From contig CAKZPE010000094.1 of NCBI GenBank assembly GCA_937138495.1, positions 1 through 64,000 on the forward strand: a stretch of DNA of 64,000 nucleotides. Reading direction: 5' to 3'. The stretch comes from an uncultured Oceanospirillaceae bacterium (GTDB lineage: Bacteria > Pseudomonadota > Gammaproteobacteria > Pseudomonadales > Balneatricaceae). The notes below the pieces were generated by a model that saw only the letters and a program-made list of their open reading frames with translations, did not search any database and had not been told where the DNA came from. A program made the position numbers and the translations under genes. Below are positions 50,653 through 59,145 of this stretch, piece after piece. Position 1 is the first letter of the stretch, and each line of letters starts with the position of its first letter.

Positions 50653-51501
50653 ATGGAAAATTTAGTAAATGAGGCGGCACTGAGCCAGCAAATCGAAGAT
50701 GCTCTGGTTGCCCGTAACCTGCGCGGCATGAAAACCGTGCAGCCCGCCCTGCAAACCGGTTATTACCTGCGTGCAGCGCGTATCCTCAACAAATGTAAAG
50801 GTCACGTTCTGATCGGTACCGGCTTCCCGGTTGTCGATACGTTTGAAACCGACGGCCCGGTAGGCGCTATCGCCCTGTACCGTGCACTGGAAACGCTGGG
50901 TGCAACCCCAGTTATCGTGTGTGGCCCACCGGTTTCTCAGGCACTGATGAAAGACTTCCGCGTGCATGAAATCCGTGTCGGTGAACACCAGGAACGTAAA
51001 CTGGAAGCCTTCCAGGCACTGTACCACTACAACCCGGATGCCGTTCTGTCTATCGAACGTCCGGGCCAGGCGGCTGACGGCGGTTACTACAACATGCGTG
51101 GCGAAAGCATCAGCCCACGTACTGCCTGCTTCGACACCTTCATCAACAACGCCAAGTGCCCGACTATCGGTATCGGCGATGGCGGTAACGAAATCGGCAT
51201 GGGCAACATCACCGAAGCCCTGAAAGATCTGGATATCGTGTCAGCATCTACACGGGTTGACGAGCTGTGCATCGCTGACGTATCTAACTGGGGTGCCTAC
51301 GGCATCATGTCTTTCCTCAGCCTGTGGAACAACATCGACCTGCTGGAAGCGGTTAAGCCACTGGAAATTCTGGAATACCTGTCAGGTCTGGGCAGTGTTG
51401 ACGGTGTTACCCGCCTGAACGAACTGACTGAAGACGGCCTGCCAATGGAAGAAGGCGAATCTGTTCTGCTGGAACTGCGCAAAATCATTGGCATGGCTTA
51501 A
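50653..51501 (+). CDS. D-glutamate cyclase-like protein, C-terminal type (DUF4392)
   Basis: A 282-residue cytosolic protein of the DUF4392 family, the C-terminal half of mammalian DGLUCY. The segments CKGHVLIGTGFPVVDTFETD split as GTGFPV and DGPVGAIALYRAL, SIERPGQAADGGYYNMRG near 137, and GIGDGGNEIGMGNI near 173 are characteristic. With the DUF1445 gene at 47264 it gives both halves of the animal enzyme as separate proteins around pxpABC. Codon bias suggests good expression. A strong terminator follows. Confidence 0.9.
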   Translation: MENLVNEAALSQQIEDALVARNLRGMKTVQPALQTGYYLRAARILNKCKGHVLIGTGFPVVDTFETDGPVGAIALYRALETLGATPVIVCGPPVSQALMKDFRVHEIRVGEHQERKLEAFQALYHYNPDAVLSIERPGQAADGGYYNMRGESISPRTACFDTFINNAKCPTIGIGDGGNEIGMGNITEALKDLDIVSASTRVDELCIADVSNWGAYGIMSFLSLWNNIDLLEAVKPLEILEYLSGLGSVDGVTRLNELTEDGLPMEEGESVLLELRKIIGMA

Positions 51502-51520
51502 TCGCCCCGCCATTCTGAAA

Positions 51521-51545
51521 ACGGCCGCATACAGCGGCCGTTTTT
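51521..51545 (+). terminator. Terminator of the D-glutamate/5-oxoproline cluster
   Basis: ACGGCCGC (51521-51528), short loop, GCGGCCGT, then T residues to 51545, about 20 bases after the DUF4392 stop. Confidence 0.92.
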
Positions 51546-51682
51546 GTATCTGCACTAAACCTGAAATAAAAAGCGCGTAACAAAAGCCCGTCACAAAAGC
51601 TTCACATAAAAATACCCACTCTTTCCCTCACCTGCGCAAAGCCCTTCTATACTGAAAAATGTGTGACACAAAAGGCCTGCTT

Positions 51683-52054
51683 ATGAATGGGAAATACCTG
51701 CGCTATACGCTGCACTTTGATGACAACTACCCCGGCCAGCCGGTATTTATCCGGGATGACTCCCCTGCTGGCGAGCTATCTTCCACGATCCCCGGCTTGC
51801 CTGATCAGACAGGGTTGCGCACCCTGACAGACCTTCTGCTGGTTCTGGTACTCGCAGGTCTCACCCTTATAGCCTTGAAAAATCATCCGGGGCTGTGGCC
51901 CGGCTGGCTGCAAACGGTCGCAGGCACAGGCTTTGCACTCGCCGCAGGATATCTGGCCATTCGCTATTACCTTCTGCTAATCGTGCTGTACTTACTTGGG
52001 CTTTGTCTGGCAACCGGCGCCTTAACCGTGGCTTTCTTCCTGTGGATTATCTGA
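51683..52054 (+). CDS. Small membrane protein of unknown function
   Basis: A 123-residue protein from ATG 51683, which has AAGG upstream; ATG 51659 in the same frame has none. The N-terminal 50 residues are soluble (LRYTLHFDDNYPGQPVFIRDD). Three hydrophobic segments follow: LTDLLLVLVLAGLTLIAL, LQTVAGTGFALAAGYLAI and LLLIVLYLLGLCLATGALTV. I do not recognise a family. It lies between the terminator at 51521 and gloA. Confidence 0.6.
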   Translation: MNGKYLRYTLHFDDNYPGQPVFIRDDSPAGELSSTIPGLPDQTGLRTLTDLLLVLVLAGLTLIALKNHPGLWPGWLQTVAGTGFALAAGYLAIRYYLLLIVLYLLGLCLATGALTVAFFLWII

Positions 52055-52175
52055 TCCGCGCGGTACTGCATTATTGTCAATAAGTTAGGTAGAATCAGAC
52101 GCATGACAAGAGACGGCCCAAGCCGCAGCTTACACCCGCCACTCTCAACACGCTCATAACAACAACGAGGCCACC

Positions 52176-52616
52176 ATGCGCTACCTACACACAATGGTTC
52201 GGGTAAAAGACCTGGATGCATCCCTGAAATTTTATTGTGACCTGCTTGGTCTGACTGAAATCAAACGTAATGATTACGAAGGTGGCCGCTTTACCCTGAG
52301 CTTTCTGGCAGATCCGCACTACGAAGCCCATGCCCGTGAGCACCAGAGCCCACTGCTGGAACTGACCTGGAACTGGGATCCGGAAGACTATGACGAAGGC
52401 CGTAACTTCGGCCATCTGGCCTTTGAAGTGGATGACATCTACGCACTGTGCCAGACACTTCAGGATGCCGGCGTCACCATTAACCGCCCGCCACGGGACG
52501 GTCACATGGCATTCGTTCGCTCACCGGATAATATCTCTGTCGAGCTGCTGCAAAAAGGTGAATCACTGGCACCCGCCGAACCCTGGGCTTCAATGGAAAA
52601 CACCGGCCACTGGTAA
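52176..52616 (+). CDS. gloA: Lactoylglutathione lyase (glyoxalase I)
   Basis: A 146-residue metalloenzyme that isomerises the methylglyoxal-glutathione hemithioacetal to S-lactoylglutathione. Metal ligands are visible: His6 in LHTMVRVKDL, Glu near 57 in LLELTWNWD, His near 75 in NFGHLAFEV and Glu near 123 in NISVELLQKG. The short form is the nickel/cobalt class found in E. coli. GAGG precedes the start, and a terminator lies at 52642. Confidence 0.95.
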   Translation: MRYLHTMVRVKDLDASLKFYCDLLGLTEIKRNDYEGGRFTLSFLADPHYEAHAREHQSPLLELTWNWDPEDYDEGRNFGHLAFEVDDIYALCQTLQDAGVTINRPPRDGHMAFVRSPDNISVELLQKGESLAPAEPWASMENTGHW

Positions 52617-52641
52617 GTATGTCTGAATGCTCTGCCCCCTG

Positions 52642-52672
52642 AAACCACCGCTAAAACGGTGGTTTTATTTTT
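52642..52672 (+). terminator. Terminator after gloA
   Basis: AAACCACCG, loop CTAAAA, CGGTGG, then TTTTATTTTTT (52642-52672). Confidence 0.9.
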
Positions 52673-52897
52673 TACGACAAGTCTTTTTCCAACATGCCTG
52701 TTTACGACTAAAAAACCCAGACTGGGCAATCAAAACCCAAAGTGCGAGGTTGTTTTAATTAAATGATCATTTAACAACCTTATACTAAAGCGGTAAATGT
52801 TACAGGGAACGTCATAACAATGGATTGCGTACAGGCCAGAGCTTTCACAAGAAGCAAAGCCTGCACCCATAACAATAAAAAGCTTGAAGGAGCTGTT

Positions 52898-54901
52898 ATG
52901 CACCTCTCTGTTACCCACCGTATCGGTGGCGGTTTTGCGCTGCTTGTTCTGTTGCTGCTGGTGATCAGCACCACCTCTTACCGAAGCCTGGAAGCGGTTG
53001 ATACCCAGTTCCAGCGCACCACCGGTGAAATTGCCCCCATTGCTACCCACAGCGCAGACATTGCCGTTGCTCTGCTCTCAGCCAACAAGGCACTGATGCA
53101 GTTTATGAGCAGCCAGAACGAAATAACGCTCACTGCCCAGGAAGAAGCACTCAGGGTTCAGCAAACCAGCTACCACGCTCAGCGCGAAGCACTGCTGAAC
53201 CTCGGTAAACAATACCAGCAGGTCAGCGACGCGGTTGCCATTATCGACACCCAGGCCAGCGACTTTTTCAGCAACGCCCAACGGGCCATGAGCAGCCACC
53301 GGGAATACCTGTTACTGGGTGCTGATGTAAAACAACTGGAAAGCGATCTGCAGGATGAGCTGAAATTCTTCACCGTCGATATAAACGACCTCACTGAATA
53401 CGGTGAGAATCTTGCGGAACGTAATGCCGGCCCGATTCTGACCAGCAACCTGCAAACCGTTACCGGCGACATCAGCCGCCTGCTACAAAGCGAAGACCTG
53501 AGCGCCATCAAACCACTGGAAAGCTCATTCAATATTACCGGCTACGGCCTGAAAGCCATGCAGGACCGGCTGGAAAAGCTGAAGTCTTCCGGCAGCGCGT
53601 CCGCCGACAGTCTGCTGGAAACCCTGGCCATTATTCAGCAGGCAACCACCGCCCCTGAAGGAGTGGTACAGGTGCATAAAAAACGGGTTGAACTGAAACT
53701 GCAAATCACCGGGTTACTGGAGCAGTTATCCGCCACGATCAACAGCACCAACGACACTGTGAACCTGTTACGCAGCGATGCTCAGGCCCTAGCCGATGAT
53801 GCCAAACTCGATGCCCGGGAAACCGTCAGCCTCAGCCAGACCACCAGCGTCATCATCAGTGCTGCATCGGTGATCATCGCCGTGATCATTGCCATCTGGG
53901 TCAGCCATAATATCCGTACTCCATTAAGCCGGGTAATGTCGATCCTCAAGACCATCGCTGACGGTGACCTCAGCCAGCGGTTAACGATCACCAGCAAGGA
54001 TGAGTTCGGTCAGCTATCCCAGTGGGTCAACGATCTGGCAAGCAAGCAGGAAGGCATCATCCGCGACATTCAGAGCGCCTCCGGCGAGATCAGCGAATCC
54101 GCCAGAGAAGCAGCAACCATCAGTGACCGCACTCACCAGTTAATGGACGAACAGAACCAGCATACGACCCAGGTAGCAACGGCAATTCATCAGATGTCAG
54201 CCGCTGCCGAAGAAGTCGCCCAAAGTGCCGAACAGGCGCAGCAGCAGGTCTCTGCCATTGATCAGACCGCCGGTGAAAACCGTGCCCTGATGCAGCAGAA
54301 CATCGAAGTGGTCAACGGTCTGGCCAGCGAGATTGACCGGGCCTCAGGGGTCATTAGCCAGCTGAACGAAGACTCCGCCAACATTGGCCAGATTCTGGAA
54401 GTGATCGACGGCATTGCCGGCCAGACCAACCTGCTGGCACTGAACGCCGCCATTGAAGCGGCCCGGGCCGGTGAACAGGGCCGTGGTTTTGCCGTGGTCG
54501 CCGATGAAGTGCGTAATCTGGCCAGCCGTACCAAAGACTCGACTGAAGATATTCAGGCGATGATCAATAAGCTGCAAACCCGGGCAAAAGAAGCCGTGAC
54601 CATTATGGAAAGCAGCCGTCAGGAAGCCCAGTCCAGCGTCGACCAGACCGAACAGGCCAGACACTCGCTGGAAAACATGGTGGATCAGCTGTCTGAGATC
54701 CGTAACATGTCTGAACACATCGCCGTCGCCGCCGAAGAACAAACGTCCGTCAGCCAGGAAATTTCCGCCAGCGTCCAGCGCATTGCTGATATGGCCGAAC
54801 AGGGTGCCCACGACGCCCGGCAAACTGCCCGCGGCAGTGAAACCCTGTCTGATCTGGCCCAGCGCCAGCAAACGCTTACCAGCGTATTTAACCTCGGCTA
54901 A
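52898..54901 (+). CDS. Methyl-accepting chemotaxis protein
   Basis: 667 residues from ATG 52898, chosen because AAGGAG lies seven bases before it; an ATG 26 codons earlier lacks this. Membrane segment 1 is at about 10-30, a helical periplasmic sensor domain covers about 30-315, and membrane segment 2 is at about 320-340 (IISAASVIIAVIIAIWV). A HAMP domain follows, then the signalling hairpin with the conserved tip (QTNLLALNAAIEAARAGEQ and GFAVVADEVRNLASRT near 528-565). No C-terminal CheR-binding pentapeptide is present. The ligand is unknown. It is a single gene with its own terminator. Confidence 0.95.
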   Translation: MHLSVTHRIGGGFALLVLLLLVISTTSYRSLEAVDTQFQRTTGEIAPIATHSADIAVALLSANKALMQFMSSQNEITLTAQEEALRVQQTSYHAQREALLNLGKQYQQVSDAVAIIDTQASDFFSNAQRAMSSHREYLLLGADVKQLESDLQDELKFFTVDINDLTEYGENLAERNAGPILTSNLQTVTGDISRLLQSEDLSAIKPLESSFNITGYGLKAMQDRLEKLKSSGSASADSLLETLAIIQQATTAPEGVVQVHKKRVELKLQITGLLEQLSATINSTNDTVNLLRSDAQALADDAKLDARETVSLSQTTSVIISAASVIIAVIIAIWVSHNIRTPLSRVMSILKTIADGDLSQRLTITSKDEFGQLSQWVNDLASKQEGIIRDIQSASGEISESAREAATISDRTHQLMDEQNQHTTQVATAIHQMSAAAEEVAQSAEQAQQQVSAIDQTAGENRALMQQNIEVVNGLASEIDRASGVISQLNEDSANIGQILEVIDGIAGQTNLLALNAAIEAARAGEQGRGFAVVADEVRNLASRTKDSTEDIQAMINKLQTRAKEAVTIMESSRQEAQSSVDQTEQARHSLENMVDQLSEIRNMSEHIAVAAEEQTSVSQEISASVQRIADMAEQGAHDARQTARGSETLSDLAQRQQTLTSVFNLG

Positions 54902-54925
54902 GCCAGTATCAGCAAAGCGCTACAC

Positions 54926-54951
54926 AAAACCACCGCACTGCGGTGGTTTTT
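54926..54951 (+). terminator. Terminator after the chemoreceptor gene
   Basis: AAAACCACCGC, loop ACT, GCGGTGG, TTTTTG (54926-54951). Confidence 0.92.
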
Positions 54952-55130
54952 GTATGCATCAGTCAGAATGCTTAAATATATGCTCTGATCACATCCCAAA
55001 ATGACATAAAACCCAGACAAAACTATTGTGAAGACTGTCTTTCACTATAAAATCAGAAACTTAAGGATAAATCATTAAACAGCCAGCCAATCGGCTCTGT
55101 GCACTTTGTTATTCATATTTAAGGATAAAA

Positions 55131-55202
55131 ATGACCCTGCAAATCTCTCGTTTTAAGGCTACCTCAAATTTGCTCGACCGCGTATTCCGATACCAGGTTT
55201 AG
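55131..55202 (+). CDS. Possible 23-residue leader peptide or small protein
   Basis: AAGGAT lies eight bases before ATG 55131, and the frame MTLQISRFKATSNLLDRVF plus RYQV ends at TAG 55200-55202, 39 bases before the lipoprotein start. The phrase TTAAGGATAAA occurs twice in this region (about 55061 and 55120). The peptide could be a basic amphipathic leader. It is short and may be chance. Confidence 0.25.
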   Translation: MTLQISRFKATSNLLDRVFRYQV

Positions 55203-55241
55203 CAACTCTGTTTGCCAGTCAATTCACAAAAGGAATAAATT

Positions 55242-55757
55242 GTGTTTAAAAAAGCCATTACGCTTATTTTCGTTTCACTGCTTCTTCAGGCCTGCGGCGC
55301 GGCTCATGTGCGGGATGTAACATCCTCTGAAGATATAGATAACTACACTGCTGCTTATATTGCCGAAGTAAAAGTTATTTCCACCGAAAGTAACCCGGAT
55401 GCAACAGCAATCAATGCTGATATGAAGCGGTATGTTCAAACAAAACTGACTGACATCATTAACGCCAAACCCTATCAGACAATACCTGCAGACGATGCAA
55501 AAACCAAAAACGCACTGGCTTTTAACGTTGATATCTCAGTAACGTACGGAAGCCGGGCTGCCCGATACTTTGGCGGATTTGGTGCCGGAAAAGGGTCCGT
55601 AAACTCTCGTCTCAGAGTTTACGACAGTGTTTCAAAACAAAGTGTATTCAGCTCAACCGCTGCCAGTGAACTGAAGTTCGGCGCTTTCGGCGGCAATATG
55701 CAAACGGTTCTGAAAGAAAATATAGATAAGCTGCTTGCCACTTACCCCCAAAATTAA
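55242..55757 (+). CDS. Outer-membrane lipoprotein, DUF4410-like
   Basis: A 171-residue lipoprotein starting with GTG 55242, with AAGGA eight bases upstream. The signal FKKAITLIFVSLLLQAC puts the lipidated Cys at residue 18 (lipobox LLQAC). The mature part (AYIAEVKVISTE near 41, VQTKLTDIINAKPYQTI near 65, and SRLRVYDSVSKQSVFSST near 126) resembles DUF4410 or YajG-like small envelope lipoproteins, whose role is unknown. The gene is more AT-rich than its neighbours. A weak terminator (GGCGCT/AGCGCC stem at 55778-55797) follows. Confidence 0.75.
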   Translation: MFKKAITLIFVSLLLQACGAAHVRDVTSSEDIDNYTAAYIAEVKVISTESNPDATAINADMKRYVQTKLTDIINAKPYQTIPADDAKTKNALAFNVDISVTYGSRAARYFGGFGAGKGSVNSRLRVYDSVSKQSVFSSTAASELKFGAFGGNMQTVLKENIDKLLATYPQN

Positions 55758-55815
55758 GAGTGGGGACGGCTCTAAAACCGGCGCTCTGAGCAGCGCCGGT
55801 TCTGCCATGATGATC

Positions 55816-56286
55816 TTATATCAGCCTGCGCAACCGCTGTCCGGTACAGACAAACCCGTTAGATTCATAAAAACGCTGCGCCCGGGGAAACTCTGCCTGT
55901 GGCGGTGCGCCCACCTCCAGCCGCTGCCAGCCCTGCTCCGCAGCAAACTCTGTCGCCTGATCCAGTAACTGTTCTCCGATTTTCAGAGAACGGTATTCAG
56001 GCATTACATACAACTCTGATACCTCACCAAACACTCCGCCAGCGTAAAGTGCAGCACACCGGTGCAGCGTAATCACGCCAACAGGCACATCAGCCATGCG
56101 GGCGATGAAAGCAAAAATAAGCTGATCGGCCAGCAGTGTTTGTGCCTGCTGTGGCAGACTCATGGCTGCCAGCTCAGCTTCTGCTCCGGGCTCAAGCTCC
56201 GCTAACAGAGCTGTGACCAGGCGGGCCAGCGCCTCAGCATCACCAGAGTCTGCCCGGGTAAGGGTGACGGCATCCGGTGCCGTCAC
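55816..56286 (-). CDS. GNAT family N-acetyltransferase
   Basis: A 156-residue GNAT enzyme. The fold order is visible: VTLTRADSGDAEALARLV at the start, VPVGVITLHRCAALYAGG near 70, VSELYVMPEYRSLKIGEQLLD near 93 with the acetyl-CoA loop (R-S-L-K-I-G), and FYESNGFVCTGQRLRR at the end. The acceptor is unknown. Its start overlaps the GFA gene stop by four bases. It is the last gene of a probable six-gene operon. Confidence 0.9.
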   Translation of the reverse strand: MTAPDAVTLTRADSGDAEALARLVTALLAELEPGAEAELAAMSLPQQAQTLLADQLIFAFIARMADVPVGVITLHRCAALYAGGVFGEVSELYVMPEYRSLKIGEQLLDQATEFAAEQGWQRLEVGAPPQAEFPRAQRFYESNGFVCTGQRLRRLI

Positions 56287-56633
56287 AGAGACTTTCCGTC
56301 GAACATCTGCAACGGCAAACTGCGGGCATCAACACCGTCCACACAGTTAAGGTTCAGCCGGTAAGAACCGGGGGTACGCAAGGTTTCATGGAAAGGATAG
56401 ATGCCACAACGGCGACAGAAATAGTGCTTACCCACCATAGTACCGAACTGATACAGGCTCAAAGCACCCTCTTTGGCAGTAATTTTCAGTGCCTCAGCGG
56501 TGAGTAAGAAGTCCGACATAACCGCTCCCTTACGGGTGCAGATGGAACAATTACACTGTGCACCGCCACTGATCGGTGGCGCATCGAACTCAAACTGTAC
56601 ATCGCCGCAATGGCAGGAACCGGTATAGTGCAT
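56283..56633 (-). CDS. GFA family zinc-binding protein
   Basis: A 116-residue protein of the glutathione-dependent formaldehyde-activating (GFA/CENP-V) family. Zinc ligands are in GSCHCGDVQFEF (about 6-17), CNCSICTRKG (about 28-37) and YFCRRCGIYPFHE (about 72-84). Classical Gfa was reported to speed hydroxymethylglutathione formation, but most family members have no proven role. Translationally coupled to the GNAT gene and 32 bases after dinB. Confidence 0.9.
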   Translation of the reverse strand: MHYTGSCHCGDVQFEFDAPPISGGAQCNCSICTRKGAVMSDFLLTAEALKITAKEGALSLYQFGTMVGKHYFCRRCGIYPFHETLRTPGSYRLNLNCVDGVDARSLPLQMFDGKSL

Positions 56634-56665
56634 AACATTACTCCCTTCGTTGTGAGATGACGGAC

Positions 56666-57187
56666 TCAGGGCATTACACCCAGTAAATCTGTTTCACCTA
56701 TGTCCACGCCCCGCTGGCTGAACAAGGTGCTCAGCTGGCCCCGGTGATGGGTCTGGTGATTAAAAAAATGCTGCATCAGATAGGCGAAACGACGATTGAA
56801 TGCCACTCCCTTGGTGTTGCGGTATTCCAGCTCAACCGACAGATCCGCATCCGTCAGCCCTTCACAAAATTCACAGATCATGCTGTCCAGCTGACGACGC
56901 TGCTTCGCCAGCGAAGAAAGGTCCTCATACAGCAACTGGCTAAGAGTCGCCGGGCGCTGAAACGCTCTGACAGTTTGCAAAACTGCCGCCGACGGATGCT
57001 CCGCGAAACGCTGTAACCAGATAATGTCACCCACCATAATGTGATTAAAGGTGCCCAGTATAGAATTAAAAAATGCACCACTGTCCCGTTTCAGTTCAGC
57101 CTGGGTCAGTTGTCCGGCCGCATCCAGTAATTTACTGTTCATCCAGCGGTTATATTCCGCCATCAGACGGTAATTTTCTGCCAGCAT
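56666..57187 (-). CDS. DinB family protein
   Basis: A 173-residue four-helix-bundle protein of the DinB/YfiT type. It begins NYRLMAEYNRWMNSKLLD and has NHIMVGDIIWLQRF near 48 and MQHFFNHQTHHRGQLSTL near 138, which supply the three metal-binding histidines (His49, His143-type, His147-type). Relatives are metal-dependent thiol transferases or hydrolases. GGGAGG precedes its ATG, which directly abuts the DUF2252 stop codon. Confidence 0.92.
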   Translation of the reverse strand: MLAENYRLMAEYNRWMNSKLLDAAGQLTQAELKRDSGAFFNSILGTFNHIMVGDIIWLQRFAEHPSAAVLQTVRAFQRPATLSQLLYEDLSSLAKQRRQLDSMICEFCEGLTDADLSVELEYRNTKGVAFNRRFAYLMQHFFNHQTHHRGQLSTLFSQRGVDIGETDLLGVMP

Positions 57188-58531
57188 TTATACCTCCCGG
57201 GCTAACATTTGATTAAGTATCGTCCAGTCTTCACGGACCTGTTCAGCATATGCCAGACATACCTGCACCAAAGCATCGGTTTGCCCGGGCAACACACGCG
57301 TCACCGCCTGTTCATAACGTACCGAACGCCGGTCGCCACGGCCGTGGGCCAGTGCCAGCGCATGACCACAGGTTTCGGCATACTCCTCAAAGCCTCCCTG
57401 ACGGGCTTTTTTACCCAGCGCGACGTTCTCAGGATCAAGCCCCACTTTGGCATGATGGCGGGAACGGATCAGCCAGTGCTCTCCGGCATGCTCCACCTCA
57501 TCCAGCACCAAGTCCGGGAAACGCTGCATCCGGCGCTGGCACTCCAGTGTCAGGTGCGCCGGGTTTAAACGGTTTACCGGGCTGAGATCATCAAAATAAA
57601 ACAGGGGCGCCGCTTTGCGCTGCTGCTTCACTTCAACGATATGACACAACGTCAGATCCTGCTGGCCCTGATAATCCGCCGGGCCGACTAACAGATAATA
57701 CCGGCCCATATTCACTGAGCCGGTTCCGGCATCCAGACGGGCAACAATGTCCAGCACCTGATCATCCATATACGGCGCAAACGCCTGTTCCAGCGCCTCA
57801 TAACCGGTGTCATTCAGACGCTGAAACTTATCGGCCCGGTCACGGAAACACAGCCTGTCTGCATCCACATCCACCGCTTTCGCCAACGAACTTTTCAGCA
57901 GGAAGTCCACTCCGCCTGCCGCCCGCGCCATGGCTTTATGATAAGGCTTGCCGAGAATGTGTTCTGAAGAAAAACCTGTCAGCACCTGCTGATGGTAATC
58001 CGGGCTGGCAATCAGCATTTCACAACGTTGCTGATAACCGGCCAGAAACCGGCAAATAGCGGCTTCAGCGGCGGAAGATTTCACACTGGCCTTACCGGTG
58101 TAATCCTTCTCTCCGGTATACCGCCCTTCCGATAAGCCGCGGCAATAATCAGCACACAACACCAGGCTGACAGCAAAACGTGCCAGATCCCACACGCCGT
58201 GGCCCACGCAGGCATCATCAAAGTCATTCGGCGCAAATACCACCCGGTCACCGTGAGATCCTTCTTCAGTAAAGAAGCCAAAGTTTGAGGTATGGCAGTC
58301 CCCCATAATGTGGGTTTTAGGCAACTGATAAAGAGCCTCAGGCAGGGTCAGGTAACCGGCCTGAATATCCGCATAAAAAAGCTGTGCAGCCCCCCGTAAA
58401 AACACAAAGGGATTCGATGCCATCTTCAGATGTTTACCCAGAGGTGCACGGTCAGCGGCACGGGGCGATTGCCCGTCAACCCGGGTTAACTCAGTTTCCA
58501 GCCATGTGGCACGGTTTTCTGCTACGGTCAT
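57188..58531 (-). CDS. DUF2252 domain-containing protein (kinase-fold)
   Basis: About 447 residues from ATG 58531; an upstream TTG is possible. DUF2252 proteins have an aminoglycoside-phosphotransferase-like fold. Motifs include FLRGAAQLFYADI near 43, THIMGDCHTSNFGFF near 75 and FAPNDFDDACVGHGVWDLARFAVSL near 100 (split by Asp pairs that would bind metal/ATP), with YARAHG-like end ALAHGRGDRRSVRYE. The substrate is unknown. It abuts the DinB gene with no gap and follows the methyltransferase gene by about 55 bases. Confidence 0.9.
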   Translation of the reverse strand: MTVAENRATWLETELTRVDGQSPRAADRAPLGKHLKMASNPFVFLRGAAQLFYADIQAGYLTLPEALYQLPKTHIMGDCHTSNFGFFTEEGSHGDRVVFAPNDFDDACVGHGVWDLARFAVSLVLCADYCRGLSEGRYTGEKDYTGKASVKSSAAEAAICRFLAGYQQRCEMLIASPDYHQQVLTGFSSEHILGKPYHKAMARAAGGVDFLLKSSLAKAVDVDADRLCFRDRADKFQRLNDTGYEALEQAFAPYMDDQVLDIVARLDAGTGSVNMGRYYLLVGPADYQGQQDLTLCHIVEVKQQRKAAPLFYFDDLSPVNRLNPAHLTLECQRRMQRFPDLVLDEVEHAGEHWLIRSRHHAKVGLDPENVALGKKARQGGFEEYAETCGHALALAHGRGDRRSVRYEQAVTRVLPGQTDALVQVCLAYAEQVREDWTILNQMLAREV

Positions 58532-58586
58532 ATTCGGTCCATTGATCAATACCCGTAAAGGGAAATTACACGGTCAGTATGTGCTA

Positions 58587-59108
58587 TCAGTCAGCGTTAA
58601 AGCTGACACTGTTATTGCGGTCGCGGCTGCTGCGGATCAGCTCATCGCCTGACTGAACCGCACCACGCTTGGCTTGCCGGTCATACAGCACCACGTTAAC
58701 TGTCGCCGCCAGATTCAGGCAACCGACGGTAGGAATATAAACCGCGGCATCCGCCCGGTCTACGACGGCCTGGCTCAGGCTACCATCTTCCGGTCCAAAG
58801 ATATAAAAGGCGTTTTCCGGATGCTCAAACTCCGCCAGCGACGTCGCCCCTTCCACCAGATCGATACACACCAGTTGAGTGTCTTCATCCAGTTCAGGCA
58901 ACACATCCAGTAAACAGTCCACGCCGGACAGAGGAATACGCTGGCTGACAGACTTAGTATCAGTATGAAATTGTGCGGCACGGTCATAACGGGTACCGGT
59001 GTAATACACCCCGTCGGCTTCAAAACAGCCGGCGGCGCGCATAACAGCACCAACATTTGTCGGGGATTTAGGATTCGTCAGGCCAATACGGGCAGTGGCT
59101 TTCTTCAT
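58587..59108 (-). CDS. SpoU/TrmH family RNA methyltransferase
   Basis: A 173-residue SPOUT methyltransferase. Knot motifs are visible: motif 1 IGLTNPKSPTNVGAVMRAA (with the catalytic Asn and Arg), motif 2 FYIFGPEDGSLS near 101 and motif 3 VYIPTVGCLNLAATVNVVLYD near 122. The short, single-domain form resembles TrmL or the catalytic domain of TrmJ, so 2'-O-methylation of a tRNA is likely; the target is unknown. It lies 37 bases after the TetR gene. Confidence 0.9.
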   Translation of the reverse strand: MKKATARIGLTNPKSPTNVGAVMRAAGCFEADGVYYTGTRYDRAAQFHTDTKSVSQRIPLSGVDCLLDVLPELDEDTQLVCIDLVEGATSLAEFEHPENAFYIFGPEDGSLSQAVVDRADAAVYIPTVGCLNLAATVNVVLYDRQAKRGAVQSGDELIRSSRDRNNSVSFNAD

Positions 59109-59145
59109 GGATTTACAACACTCACAGCAGGCCCTGATGACAGAG

